Below are positions 7,917 to 17,553 of a DNA stretch of 48,123 nucleotides, one piece after another. The position numbers and the translations under genes are program-made. The stretch covers positions 1-48,123 of the forward strand of contig NZ_CAKASM010000027.1 of NCBI RefSeq assembly GCF_916858675.1. Reading direction: 5' to 3'. Numbering within the stretch: the stretch's first letter is position 1; each line of letters begins with the position of its first letter. The stretch comes from Sphingomonas sp. Leaf21 (GTDB lineage: Bacteria; Pseudomonadota; Alphaproteobacteria; Sphingomonadales; Sphingomonadaceae). Below the pieces are notes generated by a model. It did not search any database, was not told the origin of the DNA, and was given only the letters and a program-made list of their open reading frames with translations.

Positions 7917-10724
7917 ATGGCGGGACGGGTTCGTGGTGCGGCGGTGGTGCGGTTGCGCAAGATGCTGCTGGCGGGATGCTGTTCCGCCCTGTGCATGTCC
8001 GCACCCGCCGCCGCCTCAAGCCTGGACCTGACTCGGGCCGGTATCCTGGCGGTCGACGACGGGGAAGGGACCAACGCACGCGCCGCCGAACTCCTGGCGC
8101 GCGACCTGCTCAGCCTGGGCGGTCGTCCGGCTGGCGTGGTCGCCACCGAGGCGGCCTGTGCGGCGACCTGTATCGTCATCGGCAAAGCCGACGCCCCGCT
8201 GATCCAGGATCTGGCGCGGCGGGGCGGGGTCGACCTGTCACCGCTGAAGGGCGGATGGGAACGCTATGTACGCGCTGGCGTCCGGATCGACGGGCGGCAC
8301 TATCTGCTGATCGCGGGATCGGATGCGCGGGGGGCGGCTTACGGCGTGACGGATCTCTCCCGAACGCTCGGCATATCGCCCTGGGCATGGTGGGCCGATG
8401 TCACACCGCGCCGCCGCGATCGGATCGTGATCGACGACGCGGCGCTCGTCTCGCGCGAGCCGTCGGTCAAGTATCGCGGGATATTCCTCAACGATGAGGA
8501 TTGGGGGCTGGAGCCCTGGGCTGCCAAGACCTTCGATCCTGCCAAGGGCAATATCGGTCCCAAGACCTATGCGCGGGTGTTCGAGCTGATGTGGCGGCTC
8601 AAGGCCAATACGCTGTGGCCAGCGATGCATTCGGTCTCGACGCCCTTTTTCGGCGATCCGGGCAACGCGCCGCTCGCCCGTCGTTACGCCGTGGTGATCG
8701 GCAGCTCACATGCCGAGCCCATGCTCCGCAACAATCTGCGCGAGTGGGACGAGGGGACGCGGGGCGGGTTCGACTTTACCCGGCGGCCCGAGGCGATCCT
8801 CGATTACTGGCGCGAGCGGGTCGGTGAAACCAGGGGGCAGGAGGCCTTCTACACCGTCGGCCTGCGCGGCCTGCATGACGGCCCGATGCAGGGCGCGACG
8901 ACCACGGCGGCGCGACGGAGTATTCTGGAGGACGTGATCGGGCGGCAGCGCGACCTGCTGGCGAGGACGCTGGGTAAGCCCGCCGAGCAGGTGCCGCAGC
9001 TCTACGTCGCCTATCACGAATTGCAGGAAGCCTATGACGCCGGGCTGACCCTGCCGGGCGACGTGACGCTGATGTGGACCGACGACAATTATGGCTATCT
9101 CAGGCGGCTGAGCACGTCCGAAGAGCAGAAGCGGCCCGGCGGGGCGGGGGTCTATTACCATTTGTCCTATTGGGGGCGACCGCACGACTATCTGTGGCTG
9201 GGCACCACCCATCCCGCGCTGATCCGCGAGGAGATGGGGCGTGCATGGGCAACCGACGCGCGGCGGATCTGGGTGGTCAATGTCGGCGACATCAAGCCGA
9301 TCGAATATCTGTCGCAGTATTTCCTCGACCTCGCCTTCGACGCGCGGCTGCTCGACCAGTCACCGCGCGAGCATCTGCGGGCCTTCATGGCCGAGCAGTT
9401 CGGCGAGGAACAGGCGGACGCGATCGCCGACGTGATGATGCGCTTCTACGACCTCGCCTGGCCGCGAAAGCCCGAATTCATGGGGTTCGGCCAGACCGAA
9501 TGGGTCACGCCCAATCGTCCCAGCGCCTATGTCCAGTCGGACGGCGAGGAGGGGCAGGCGCGTCTTGCCGCCTATCGCACGCTGATGACGCGGGCGGCGG
9601 CGATCGCCGCGCGGCTGCCGAAGGATCGGCAGGACGCCTTTTACGAGCTGGTGCAATATCCCGTCGATGGCGCGGCGCTGTTGAACGATCGAATCCTGTC
9701 GCTCGATCTGGCGGAGGTGTACGCGCGCGATCAGCGGGCCAGCGCCAACGCCTATGTCGCGCGCGCGCGGGCGGCGCAGACCGCGCTCGATCGGAGTACC
9801 GCCCGCTATAACGCGCTGGCCGGGGGCAGGTGGCGCGCGATGATGGACCAGGCGCCCCGCCGCCTGCCGGTCTTCGCCGAGCCGATATGGCCTTCCTGGC
9901 AGCCATCGACGCAAGGGGGCTGCGGGACCGGTCTGTGGGGCGCGTGGATCGGGGACGAGAATGTCCTGACCTTCACGCGCGGCGTGGCGGCGTCGCGACC
10001 GGTGACGCTTTTCGCGCGCAACCCAGCCGCGATGCCATGGCGCGTGAAGGACTTGCCCGGCGGACTGAGCCTGTCGCAGACGGACGGCGTGCTCGACCGC
10101 AAGGGCGGTTACGAGCAGCGATTGACGCTGCGCTATGACGGCAAGGGGCCGGTCGGGCCGATCACGATGCTCTGTGGGGGTGAGGGCGTCACGGTCCATG
10201 CCACCACGCTCGCCGCGCCGAAGGTCGAAGCGGGCGTTGTGCTGGAAGACGAACGGCGCGTGACCATGGCCGCATCGGCGGCGGAGCGGGGCAGGGATTG
10301 GGAGGCGGTGGCCGACCTGGGCAGCCTGCACGGCGCGCTTCGGGCGCGGCTGGACCTGCCGCACCGCGTTTCGGCGAACGACGCTACGCCCGCGACATGG
10401 CGGTTCGCGACGATGACGGAGGCCGGGGCGGTGCTGCGCGTCGTGGGCTTGCCGACCCATCCGCGTGACCCGGCGCACGGCCTGCGCGCGGCGGTACGGA
10501 TCGACGACGGTGCGTGGCAGACGATCGACCTGGCCACGGCCGGGCGAAGCGATCAGTGGCGGCAGAACGTGCTGACCAACACCGCACTCGCCGAAGTGCC
10601 GCTCAAGAGCCTCGCGGCGGGAACGCACCGGGTGGCGATCGTACCGCTCGACCCCGGCGTGATGCTCGACCGGGTCGAGCTGGTCCTCGACGGCGCGCGA
10701 CCGCTCTACGCGCCACTGCCGTAG
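7917..10724 (+). CDS. Glycoside hydrolase family 115 alpha-glucuronidase
   Basis: Predicted secreted enzyme of 935 residues that removes alpha-1,2-linked (4-O-methyl)glucuronic acid from xylan or related polymers. The ATG at 7917 is preceded by GGGGAG at 7905-7910; a GTG at 7899 is the longer alternative. The N-terminus is a signal peptide ending around APAAA. Family marks include KYRGIFLNDEDWGL, RLKANTLWPAMH, SSHAEPMLRNN and WTDDNYGY, all in the central TIM-barrel region, and the length is normal for GH115. A C-terminal all-beta region follows. The gene ends 18 bases from the convergent acetyltransferase gene. A candidate GntR operator stands upstream. Released glucuronate would be a natural inducer for a UxuR-like regulator, which is an inference from context. 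Confidence 0.93.
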   Translation: MAGRVRGAAVVRLRKMLLAGCCSALCMSAPAAASSLDLTRAGILAVDDGEGTNARAAELLARDLLSLGGRPAGVVATEAACAATCIVIGKADAPLIQDLARRGGVDLSPLKGGWERYVRAGVRIDGRHYLLIAGSDARGAAYGVTDLSRTLGISPWAWWADVTPRRRDRIVIDDAALVSREPSVKYRGIFLNDEDWGLEPWAAKTFDPAKGNIGPKTYARVFELMWRLKANTLWPAMHSVSTPFFGDPGNAPLARRYAVVIGSSHAEPMLRNNLREWDEGTRGGFDFTRRPEAILDYWRERVGETRGQEAFYTVGLRGLHDGPMQGATTTAARRSILEDVIGRQRDLLARTLGKPAEQVPQLYVAYHELQEAYDAGLTLPGDVTLMWTDDNYGYLRRLSTSEEQKRPGGAGVYYHLSYWGRPHDYLWLGTTHPALIREEMGRAWATDARRIWVVNVGDIKPIEYLSQYFLDLAFDARLLDQSPREHLRAFMAEQFGEEQADAIADVMMRFYDLAWPRKPEFMGFGQTEWVTPNRPSAYVQSDGEEGQARLAAYRTLMTRAAAIAARLPKDRQDAFYELVQYPVDGAALLNDRILSLDLAEVYARDQRASANAYVARARAAQTALDRSTARYNALAGGRWRAMMDQAPRRLPVFAEPIWPSWQPSTQGGCGTGLWGAWIGDENVLTFTRGVAASRPVTLFARNPAAMPWRVKDLPGGLSLSQTDGVLDRKGGYEQRLTLRYDGKGPVGPITMLCGGEGVTVHATTLAAPKVEAGVVLEDERRVTMAASAAERGRDWEAVADLGSLHGALRARLDLPHRVSANDATPATWRFATMTEAGAVLRVVGLPTHPRDPAHGLRAAVRIDDGAWQTIDLATAGRSDQWRQNVLTNTALAEVPLKSLAAGTHRVAIVPLDPGVMLDRVELVLDGARPLYAPLP

Positions 10725-10742
10725 GAACCTGGTGCGGCGCGA

Positions 10743-11870
10743 TCAGACCTTCAGGATGATCCCGCGCCGATCCAGCGCCCAGCCGAATGCGCAGCAGATC
10801 AGCGTATAGGCCAGCGCGCAGAGCAGCGACCCCACCGGACCCGGTGCGATCGCCTGGAACACCGTCTCGCCGACCCAGCTATAGGCGCCGGTATCGGGCC
10901 GGACATGGATCAGCTCGAGCGCGACGACCAGCAGCTCGGAAAAGAGGTAGATGGCAAGCGGGTTGCGCCCCAGCATCTGGAGGAAGGAGCGGCCGAGACG
11001 GACTCCCCGAACCTCGACCAGCCACAGCACCACGCCGAGCAGGATCAGGTCGATCCCGACCGTCAAGGCGACGAAGGAGCCGGTCCACAGCTTCTTGCCG
11101 ATCGGCAGGACGGGGGAAAGGATCAGCGCCACGACGATCAGCGCCGCGCCGATCGCGGCCAGTCGCCCGACCGTCGCCATATGCTTGCCCCAGCGCTGGA
11201 TCGCCAGACCGGTCAGATAGCCCGCGATGACGTTGGCGGTGGCGGGCAGGGTGCCGAGCAGCCCCTCCGGGTCGAAGCCGTGGTCGCGCGTATAGAGATG
11301 CGCCGGGCCGATCACCCACAGGTCGAGCAGCGTGCCCGCATTCCGGTAGCGACCGAACGCCTCGCCCGCCGGGCTGAATTCGACGAGTATCGCCCAGTGT
11401 GCGACCACCAGGCCGATCGCGACGATCAGCAAATGGCTCGGCCGCAGATAGCGCGCGCATAGCGCCGCGAGCAGATAGCAGAGCGCGATGCGTTGCAGCA
11501 CGCCGGTCAGCCGCGTGTCGGCAAAGGGCTTGGCGACCCAGCTACCGTCCGCCTGATGGGTGACGAAGGGGAACCAGTACATCAGCACGCCGAGCAGGAA
11601 GATCAGCGCCGCCCGCTTGAAGACGCGGCGCAGGAACACGCCCTCGGGCATGGGCCGGGTCAGGGCGAAGCTCATCGCATTGCCGACCGCGAACAGGAAG
11701 CTGGGATAGATCAGGTCGGCAAGCGTGAAGCCGATCCAGGGGGCATGCTGCAACTGGGTGAAGGCACCGCCCGCGCCCGCCGTGTTGACCACGATCATCA
11801 GGAAGATGGTCGCGCCGCGGAACATGTCGAGCGATGCGAAACGCTCGGGCTTGGGCATGGTCGTCGTCAC
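10743..11870 (-). CDS. HGSNAT-like membrane acetyltransferase (DUF1624/DUF5009)
   Basis: Polytopic inner-membrane protein of 375 residues with roughly ten hydrophobic segments. The N-terminal block SLDMFRGATIFLMIVVN and the following QHAPWIGFTLADLIYP resemble the first helix and loop of human heparan-alpha-glucosaminide N-acetyltransferase, and His42 falls where the human active-site histidine (H269) lies. That enzyme moves acetyl from cytosolic acetyl-CoA across the membrane onto terminal alpha-glucosamine. The start is GTG at 11868-11870, overlapping the GH89 stop in a GTGA, so the two are translationally coupled. Since GH89 needs the acetylated sugar, the acetyltransferase probably prepares its substrate. 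Bacterial members of the family are largely uncharacterised, so the activity is inferred from homology and gene pairing. Confidence 0.82.
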   Translation of the reverse strand: MTTTMPKPERFASLDMFRGATIFLMIVVNTAGAGGAFTQLQHAPWIGFTLADLIYPSFLFAVGNAMSFALTRPMPEGVFLRRVFKRAALIFLLGVLMYWFPFVTHQADGSWVAKPFADTRLTGVLQRIALCYLLAALCARYLRPSHLLIVAIGLVVAHWAILVEFSPAGEAFGRYRNAGTLLDLWVIGPAHLYTRDHGFDPEGLLGTLPATANVIAGYLTGLAIQRWGKHMATVGRLAAIGAALIVVALILSPVLPIGKKLWTGSFVALTVGIDLILLGVVLWLVEVRGVRLGRSFLQMLGRNPLAIYLFSELLVVALELIHVRPDTGAYSWVGETVFQAIAPGPVGSLLCALAYTLICCAFGWALDRRGIILKV

Positions 11871-14161
11871 CGGGCAGTCTCCGTCATCAGCGCGCGCGCC
11901 TCCGCCACCGGATCGGCGGGCTTGCTGGCCCGATGGGATCGCGGATCGGCGACCCACGCCTTTTCCCATTCGAGCAGGCCCCTGGTAAAGCCCGCATCGT
12001 CCACCGGTCGTCGGCCTGACGCGGCGGCGCGCGCTTCGGCCAGATAGCGGGTCCAGCGCGGCAGATAATAGTCGGCATACATGCCCGCCCATGCCTTGGA
12101 CGCATAATCGCCCAGATGCCCGCGCCCGCCCCAGATCGTCACCTGCGCCTTGGCATTTTGCTCATAGGCGATTTTCTCGGCGGGGGTGTCGCCATAGGCG
12201 CGCGCATCGGCGATCCAACTCGCCAGGCTTTCCTGCTGCCCGCCGATCAGGTGATCGATGGCGAGCGCCAGCGTCCTGATCCGGGCCGTTTCCCGATCGC
12301 CGGTCGCGACGTCACCCTTCTGATAGGCGGCGACGGCGGCCTTGACGTGGTCGTCGAGCGACAGGCTGGCGGCATGACGGGTCAGGTCGACCAGATCGTA
12401 GCGGAACAGCGGGCTTGCACCATAAGCGGGGGCGAGCTTGAGCATCGCCGCGATGCCTGCGCGCAGCTTCGCGCGGTCACCCGGCTCGGCGGGATAGGTC
12501 GGCGCATCGGCGGCGGGGCGCTTGAAGAACAGATAGGCGCCCGCCCGCTCGTTCCACCAGCGCGGCGTCCAGTAGCGCACGTCATAGGCGCCCGCGATCA
12601 CGTCCCGCCACGCCGCGACCATTGCCGGATCGCTCCGCCCGTAACGCGCGGCGGTATAGCGGCCGAGCCACGGCCCGAGGCCCATCTCGCCGCCCGGCCA
12701 GGCGACGTCATAGGCATAGTCATAGACCAGGCTGTTGCTGTGCAGCCCCTCCGGAAACATGCCGAAGCCGCGCACATTCCCGCGTGCCGGGTCGGTGAAC
12801 AGCGCCGCCACGTCGCGGCGATAGAAATCGGGTGCGCCATAGACCGGATTGCTGCCACCGTAATTATGGACATAGCCATAGATCCAGTTCTTGCCGGCGA
12901 ACCCCTTGGTGGTCTTCCAGATACCCGGATATCGGTCATTGCCGATGTCGAGGATCAGCATCCTGTCGTCGGGCACGTCCCGCAGGAACGCGGCGATCGC
13001 ATCGGGCGTCCAGAATTTCTTGTCCGCGCCGAACAGCCAGCCCTGCATGACCCACGTCGCCTGGGGCGCGGCGGCGGCGATCGAGGCGTAGAGCCGCTGG
13101 CCATAGGCGGCCAGCCGCGCGTCGCGGACGTCGCGGGGCAACGCCGCCGCCTTGGTCGCGGCGTCGAGCGCGGGGGTGTTGGCGGTCGCGTCGCCGTAAG
13201 AGGCATGGGCGGTATCGCTGCCATCCTCGGCGATCGGCGGCACCATCTCGTTGAAGGCGTCGGCGAGATAATAGCTCCCCGCCCCATATTCGGCGGCGTA
13301 GAGTTCGACGAACCGCTTGGCGAGGGGCGCGAACAGCGGGTCCGACGGGTCTAGCCAATAGGTCCCCTCGAACCCCTCCCACGACCGCATTCGGTAGATG
13401 CGCGCCTTCGGATGCGCCTCGGCGAAGGCCTTGGGCACGTAACCGGCGAAGGCGGGCAGGATCGGCGTCATCCCCAGATCGCGCATCCGGGCGAGTATCC
13501 GTTTTTGCAGGTCGTGCTTCTTGTCGATCCACCCCTGGGGCAGGGGGGCGCGATAGCCCTCGATATTGCCCATGCGCTGCCAGGGGAGGAAGGCGGGGCC
13601 CGAGAAATGCTGCGCCAGTTGCGCCTCGCTCAACCCCTGTTCGCGCCAGAGCTTGCGCCAGACATAATCCTGTCCCTCCATGGCGAGCGGCATGTCGACG
13701 CCGCGCACCGCCATGTCGTCGATCTCGCGTTCCCAGCGGGGCCAGGTCCACCACGGCGTCGTATAGCCATAGGTGCAGGTGTTCAGATAGGCGCGGAAGC
13801 CGAAGGGCGAGGCGATCCAGCCGCTGTCCCCCGATGTCAGGCCGGTCATCGCGCCGATGCGTCGCCCCTCCCAACTGACCGACAGTCGCCCCTGCGACCG
13901 AAGCGTCTCGGCGATCCCGCGCACGGCGGCGACAGGCGAGGAGGCCGCGACGCTCAGCCGGTCGTGATCGACACGGACGCGGTAGCGGGCGGTGGCGGAG
14001 GGCTGGATGCTGACCGACACCTGTCGCTCCGGCACGCCAAGGCGTTGCAGCGCCGCGCGCGCGGCCCGGCCGCCATCGGTCTGGGCATGGGCGACCGACG
14101 TGGTCAGGAACAGGGTGCCGATCAGGCCGAACGCTTTGGGAAAAGTCTTCACGGGCGGCAT
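11867..14161 (-). CDS. Alpha-N-acetylglucosaminidase, glycoside hydrolase family 89 (NAGLU type)
   Basis: Exported enzyme of 764 residues predicted to cleave terminal alpha-linked GlcNAc. The signal peptide ends near residue 26 (AHAQ). Domain order matches human NAGLU: a small N-terminal alpha/beta domain (about 30-125), the TIM barrel from CTYGYTTPWWTWPRWE (129-144), and an all-helical C-terminal domain. Glu305 in DAFNEMVPP and Glu471 in GMFPEGL match the two catalytic glutamates of the family (human E316 and E446). The start at 14161 is chosen for the signal peptide; Shine-Dalgarno spacing is short, so GTG at 14152 is possible. The gene lies between a TonB receptor upstream, separated by a terminator-like hairpin, and the HGSNAT-like gene, with a 4-base overlap. 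Substrates could be heparan- or mucin-like glycans or an exopolysaccharide. Confidence 0.93.
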   Translation of the reverse strand: MPPVKTFPKAFGLIGTLFLTTSVAHAQTDGGRAARAALQRLGVPERQVSVSIQPSATARYRVRVDHDRLSVAASSPVAAVRGIAETLRSQGRLSVSWEGRRIGAMTGLTSGDSGWIASPFGFRAYLNTCTYGYTTPWWTWPRWEREIDDMAVRGVDMPLAMEGQDYVWRKLWREQGLSEAQLAQHFSGPAFLPWQRMGNIEGYRAPLPQGWIDKKHDLQKRILARMRDLGMTPILPAFAGYVPKAFAEAHPKARIYRMRSWEGFEGTYWLDPSDPLFAPLAKRFVELYAAEYGAGSYYLADAFNEMVPPIAEDGSDTAHASYGDATANTPALDAATKAAALPRDVRDARLAAYGQRLYASIAAAAPQATWVMQGWLFGADKKFWTPDAIAAFLRDVPDDRMLILDIGNDRYPGIWKTTKGFAGKNWIYGYVHNYGGSNPVYGAPDFYRRDVAALFTDPARGNVRGFGMFPEGLHSNSLVYDYAYDVAWPGGEMGLGPWLGRYTAARYGRSDPAMVAAWRDVIAGAYDVRYWTPRWWNERAGAYLFFKRPAADAPTYPAEPGDRAKLRAGIAAMLKLAPAYGASPLFRYDLVDLTRHAASLSLDDHVKAAVAAYQKGDVATGDRETARIRTLALAIDHLIGGQQESLASWIADARAYGDTPAEKIAYEQNAKAQVTIWGGRGHLGDYASKAWAGMYADYYLPRWTRYLAEARAAASGRRPVDDAGFTRGLLEWEKAWVADPRSHRASKPADPVAEARALMTETAR

Positions 14162-14178
14162 TGTCCCCGGCAATTGGC

Positions 14179-14220
14179 AAAAAGGGAAGGGCGGACCGGC
14201 CCGCACGGCAGTCCGCCCTT
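14179..14220 (-). terminator. Intergenic hairpin terminator or attenuator between TonB receptor and GH89
   Basis: Perfect 10-bp arms, AAGGGCGGAC (14187-14196) and GTCCGCCCTT (14211-14220), with a 14-base loop. In the minus-strand direction the stem is followed by CCC and five T (plus-strand A at 14179-14183). It sits 11 bases after the receptor stop codon and 18 bases before the GH89 start, so it could terminate most transcripts and make GH89 expression lower than the receptor's. Confidence 0.8.
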
Positions 14221-14231
14221 CAGGGGGGAGA

Positions 14232-17012
14232 TCAGAAGCGCGTCGAGGCGGACAGGTAGAAGGTGCGACCCGTCCGACTGGCGAGCTGGAAGGTGTCGGC
14301 GTTGGTCTGATAGGCATCCTCATGCGTGTTGTTGAGGTTGATGATGCCCGCCGTGAAGCTCAGATAGCTGACCGGGGTGAAGCCCAGCGCCAGGTCCATC
14401 TGGGTGCGCGGGCGGACCACATGGGTCAGGCCGCCATTGACGAAGAAGCTCGACGCCGCGTCCTGGACATAGGAGCTGCGGTGATTGACCGACAGCCGCA
14501 CGCTGAACATCTCGTCTTCCCAATAGGGCGTGAGGTTCCAGGTCAGCTTGGACAGGTCGCGCAGGTTGAAGCCGGTGCCGATCGCGCTCGCATCGGTATC
14601 GACCACGGTGACGTTGCCGACCGCGCCGAAGCCCTTGACCGGCAGGATCATGTCGAAATTCTGCGAAGCCGAGAATTCGACGCCCTTGATATGGATGACC
14701 CGGTTGTCGTTGAGCACGCGGCTGAAGCTGTAATCGGTTTTCAGGTCGGCCGACTGGCAATCGCTGACCACGCCGTTCAGCGCCACGCCGTCGAACGAGG
14801 TCGGGCAGTAGAATTGCGTGAAGGTGCCGTTCTTCACCGCCTTGTAGAAGCCCGCGACGCTGATCGAATTGCCCTTGCCGTGGTAGAATTCCAGGCTGAG
14901 GTCGAGCTGGTTGGCGGTCAGCGGCTTCAGGCGGCTCTCGCCCTGTGCCACCGACACGCTGGGGCGCAGGCTGGTGGTGACGCGGGTGATGGTATCGGCC
15001 ATCTGCGTCTGGCTGTTGAGCAGTGGGCGGACCAACACCTTGGCGGCGGCGATACGGGCGACCAGCCGCGGCGTCAGGTCCAGCGCGAAGCTGGCGCTGG
15101 GCAGGACGTTGCCATAATCCTGCACGACATGCTGCTGGCCGAGCAGCGTCGCGTTGCTGTCGGTGCCGTCGGTCAGGCTGCTGGTGACGTTCTGGTGGGT
15201 ATGCTCGTAGCGGACGCCGACATTGCCCCGCAGCGGCAGGCTGAACAACGAGCCGTCGATATTGGCCATCGCATAGACCGCCGGGATATAGCGGTCGACG
15301 CGGTAGGTGTTGGGCCAGTCGGGCGTGTCGGGCACGGCGAAGCCCTTGTCGCGCAGGATCTGCTGCCACAGCGGCGCATTGACCGACAGGAAGCTGTGCG
15401 GGATCGACATCGATCCGCCGAGGAAGTTGTTCACCAGCACGCCGGTCTTGGACAGATCGGGGATGAAGGCGAATTCGGGATAGGTGACCGGATCGCTGAC
15501 GTCGGCGTCGCGGTCATGGCGATACGCCTTGGTGTCGAAGCTCTCGTGGTGATATTTGGCGCCGAAGACCAGCGCCTTGATCCCGTGGAAGTCGATATCC
15601 TGGGTCAGGTCGGCCTGGACCGCACGGTCGCGCGCCGACTGGATATGCGTCGCGCCGTCGACGAAGGCGTACCAGGTCCGGTTCGCCATGTTGTAGATCG
15701 AACCGTCGGTCAGGCTGGCGGTGTTCCACTTGACGTTGTGCGGATCGGTGATGTCCAGCGTGCCGCCCTGGGCGAAGTTGACCTCGTCGATCGTCGCCCA
15801 TTCGTACAGTTTGGCGTCGCCCTGCGTATAATGGCCGATCGCGCGGATATGGGTGGTGTCGCCCGGGCTCCAGTTGATCGTGCCGGTATAGGCCTGTGTC
15901 TGGAGGTTGCGCAGTTCGGGCTGGTCGTTGTTGTCGACGTTGAAGTTGCTGATCCCGATATTGTTCGCGACGCCGTTGGCGGTGCTGTTGACCGTGACCG
16001 CCGAGGCGGCCCAGCGTCCGAACACCATCTGGCGCGTGTCGTAGCGGGTGTGGTCGCGCGAATATTCGCCCTGCAACAGAACCTCGAAATTGTCCTGTGG
16101 CTTCCATTGGACAGCGCCGCTGCCCATCAGCTGTTCGGTGTCGCGGTCGATCCGGCGATAGCGCAGATTGCCGGGCACCTGGGCATTCGGGGCCCCCGCG
16201 ACGGCGCCCGGCTGATACCAGTTCTTGATGAACAGATAGTCGCCGCGATCCTGCAGCTTCTGGTAGCCGACGTCCAGCATCACGCCGATCGTGTCATTGG
16301 CGAAGCGCTTGATATAGGCCGCGTTCACCTTGGGGGTGACGCCGCCGCGGAAGTCGGAATAATAGCCCTTCACGCCCGCGATGAAGCTCGGGCCCTTATA
16401 GGCGAGCGGCTTGACCGTATCGATGTTGACGGTGCCCGCCAGGCCGCCCGTGTCCATGTCGGCGGTCGGCGACTTGATGACCTGGATCGCGCTCGCCAGA
16501 TCGGTCTGGATGATGTCGTAGCGGAAGCCGTCCTTGAAGTCGGCGCTGGCGAAGGTCTGGCCGTTGATCGTGGTGCGCGCATATTGCGGGCCCAGGCCAC
16601 GGATGCTGATCGTCGAGCCGCGCCCGTTGATGTTGGACATCTGGACGCCCGCGATCCGCTGGATCGCCTCGGTCACGTTCTGCGCGGGGAATTTGCCGAT
16701 ATCCTCCGACGAGATGCCGTCGGTGATGCGGATGTCGTTGCGCTTCGCCGCAAGCGCGGAGGCGATGCTCTGGCGATAGCCGGTGACGGTGATTTCGTTC
16801 TGGCCGGTGTCACTGGCGGTGTCGGCCTGCGGGGTGGCCTGACCGGTGTCGGCGGCGGCTGCGGCGGTCAGGCTGACGCCCGCTCCGGCGGTCTGCGCCC
16901 AGCCCGGCGCGGCGATCATCGCCGAGGCCATCCAGGCCGCGGTGAAGGCGGTCGTCTGAAGCAGTCTTTTGCGGCCGGTACGCGACGCGCCGCTGCGCGG
17001 TGACATGGTCAT
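14232..17012 (-). CDS. TonB-dependent receptor, TIGR01782 (Xanthomonas/Caulobacter carbohydrate) type
   Basis: Outer-membrane receptor of 926 residues from the ATG at 17010-17012, which has GGGAGG eight bases upstream; a second ATG at 17018 lies too close to that Shine-Dalgarno. The signal peptide ends at APGWAQ (about residue 40). The short ITVTGYRQSIASALAAKR region leads into the plug (IGKFPAQNVTEAIQRIAGVQ, GRGSTISIRGLGPQ), a signature of the proteobacterial carbohydrate-receptor subgroup. The barrel ends in STRF. Standing upstream of GH89 and the acetyltransferase on the same strand, it probably imports the oligosaccharide these enzymes process. The long upstream region carries candidate GntR sites. 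The exact ligand is unknown. Confidence 0.92.
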   Translation of the reverse strand: MTMSPRSGASRTGRKRLLQTTAFTAAWMASAMIAAPGWAQTAGAGVSLTAAAAADTGQATPQADTASDTGQNEITVTGYRQSIASALAAKRNDIRITDGISSEDIGKFPAQNVTEAIQRIAGVQMSNINGRGSTISIRGLGPQYARTTINGQTFASADFKDGFRYDIIQTDLASAIQVIKSPTADMDTGGLAGTVNIDTVKPLAYKGPSFIAGVKGYYSDFRGGVTPKVNAAYIKRFANDTIGVMLDVGYQKLQDRGDYLFIKNWYQPGAVAGAPNAQVPGNLRYRRIDRDTEQLMGSGAVQWKPQDNFEVLLQGEYSRDHTRYDTRQMVFGRWAASAVTVNSTANGVANNIGISNFNVDNNDQPELRNLQTQAYTGTINWSPGDTTHIRAIGHYTQGDAKLYEWATIDEVNFAQGGTLDITDPHNVKWNTASLTDGSIYNMANRTWYAFVDGATHIQSARDRAVQADLTQDIDFHGIKALVFGAKYHHESFDTKAYRHDRDADVSDPVTYPEFAFIPDLSKTGVLVNNFLGGSMSIPHSFLSVNAPLWQQILRDKGFAVPDTPDWPNTYRVDRYIPAVYAMANIDGSLFSLPLRGNVGVRYEHTHQNVTSSLTDGTDSNATLLGQQHVVQDYGNVLPSASFALDLTPRLVARIAAAKVLVRPLLNSQTQMADTITRVTTSLRPSVSVAQGESRLKPLTANQLDLSLEFYHGKGNSISVAGFYKAVKNGTFTQFYCPTSFDGVALNGVVSDCQSADLKTDYSFSRVLNDNRVIHIKGVEFSASQNFDMILPVKGFGAVGNVTVVDTDASAIGTGFNLRDLSKLTWNLTPYWEDEMFSVRLSVNHRSSYVQDAASSFFVNGGLTHVVRPRTQMDLALGFTPVSYLSFTAGIINLNNTHEDAYQTNADTFQLASRTGRTFYLSASTRF

Positions 17013-17359
17013 GCTCATTCCCTCCCTATGATCCCGGCGCGGGCACATCGCGCCGGGCTTCCCCGAGACATTTTTGCCGGAAGGGCGTGCGCGGCCATCG
17101 GACAGGCAGAGGTCGCCATCGGCCGGAACGGACATGCCGTTCACGGACCGGGATCGGTCGTCACATCTGCTGCGTCAGGACGCGGAGCCCTTCCGAAGTC
17201 CGCCACCCTGCCGCCGCCCGACCTTCAGGTCATGTGCGGATAGCCGTTCTGGCGGACCGAAAATTTCTTCCTGCATCGCGGTCTTGTAATCTTATGGTCT
17301 TATCGGTGACATGGAATGGTCATGCCTGTCAACGGGCCTACAAACGGTTTGAGGGAAAA

Positions 17360-17374
17360 ATTGGTATTAACATT
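17360..17374. promoter_or_regulatory. Candidate GntR-type operator, receptor side
   Basis: ATTGGTATTAACATT has a full ATTGGT left half and a 4-of-6 match to ACCAAT on the right. The flanking AAA before and T run after resemble the extended ExuR/UxuR site. It lies about 350 bases upstream of the TonB receptor start. Confidence 0.4.
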
Positions 17375-17523
17375 TAAAGTGATAGATTCGGCACGTAATT
17401 TGAATAACTTAGTCTCATGACAAATATTTCATGATAGCCCTAACACGTGATTTCCGGGATTTGGTGGAATTCGAAGAGCGGCGCTTGAGCGACATATTTA
17501 CCCAGCCAGCGACCTGAGTCTTG

Positions 17524-17553
17524 ATTGGTATTACCTCGATTGGTTCGGCCAAT
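17524..17553. promoter_or_regulatory. Two abutting candidate GntR-type operators
   Basis: Site A, ATTGGTATTACCTCG (17524-17538), and site B, ATTGGTTCGGCCAAT (17539-17553), are two 15-base units laid end to end. Site B is nearly a perfect palindrome with arms ATTGG/CCAAT, and a further GGCCAATTGGCC palindrome overlaps it at 17547-17558. This matches the TTGGT-N3-ACCAA type bound by FCD-family GntR dimers. A GntR/FCD gene lies about 0.9 kb away. Confidence 0.5.

Noticed and set aside
13992..17003. Very long open frame on the plus strand opposite the second TonB receptor
   Set aside because: It is antisense to a clearly real receptor, its product has no domain or signal, and its composition (rich in D, R, V, G, H) is typical of a GC-rich antisense frame.
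17019..17377. Short open frames in the receptor-phosphatase gap
   Set aside because: No ribosome-binding site, no conserved motif, and composition like the non-coding surroundings.
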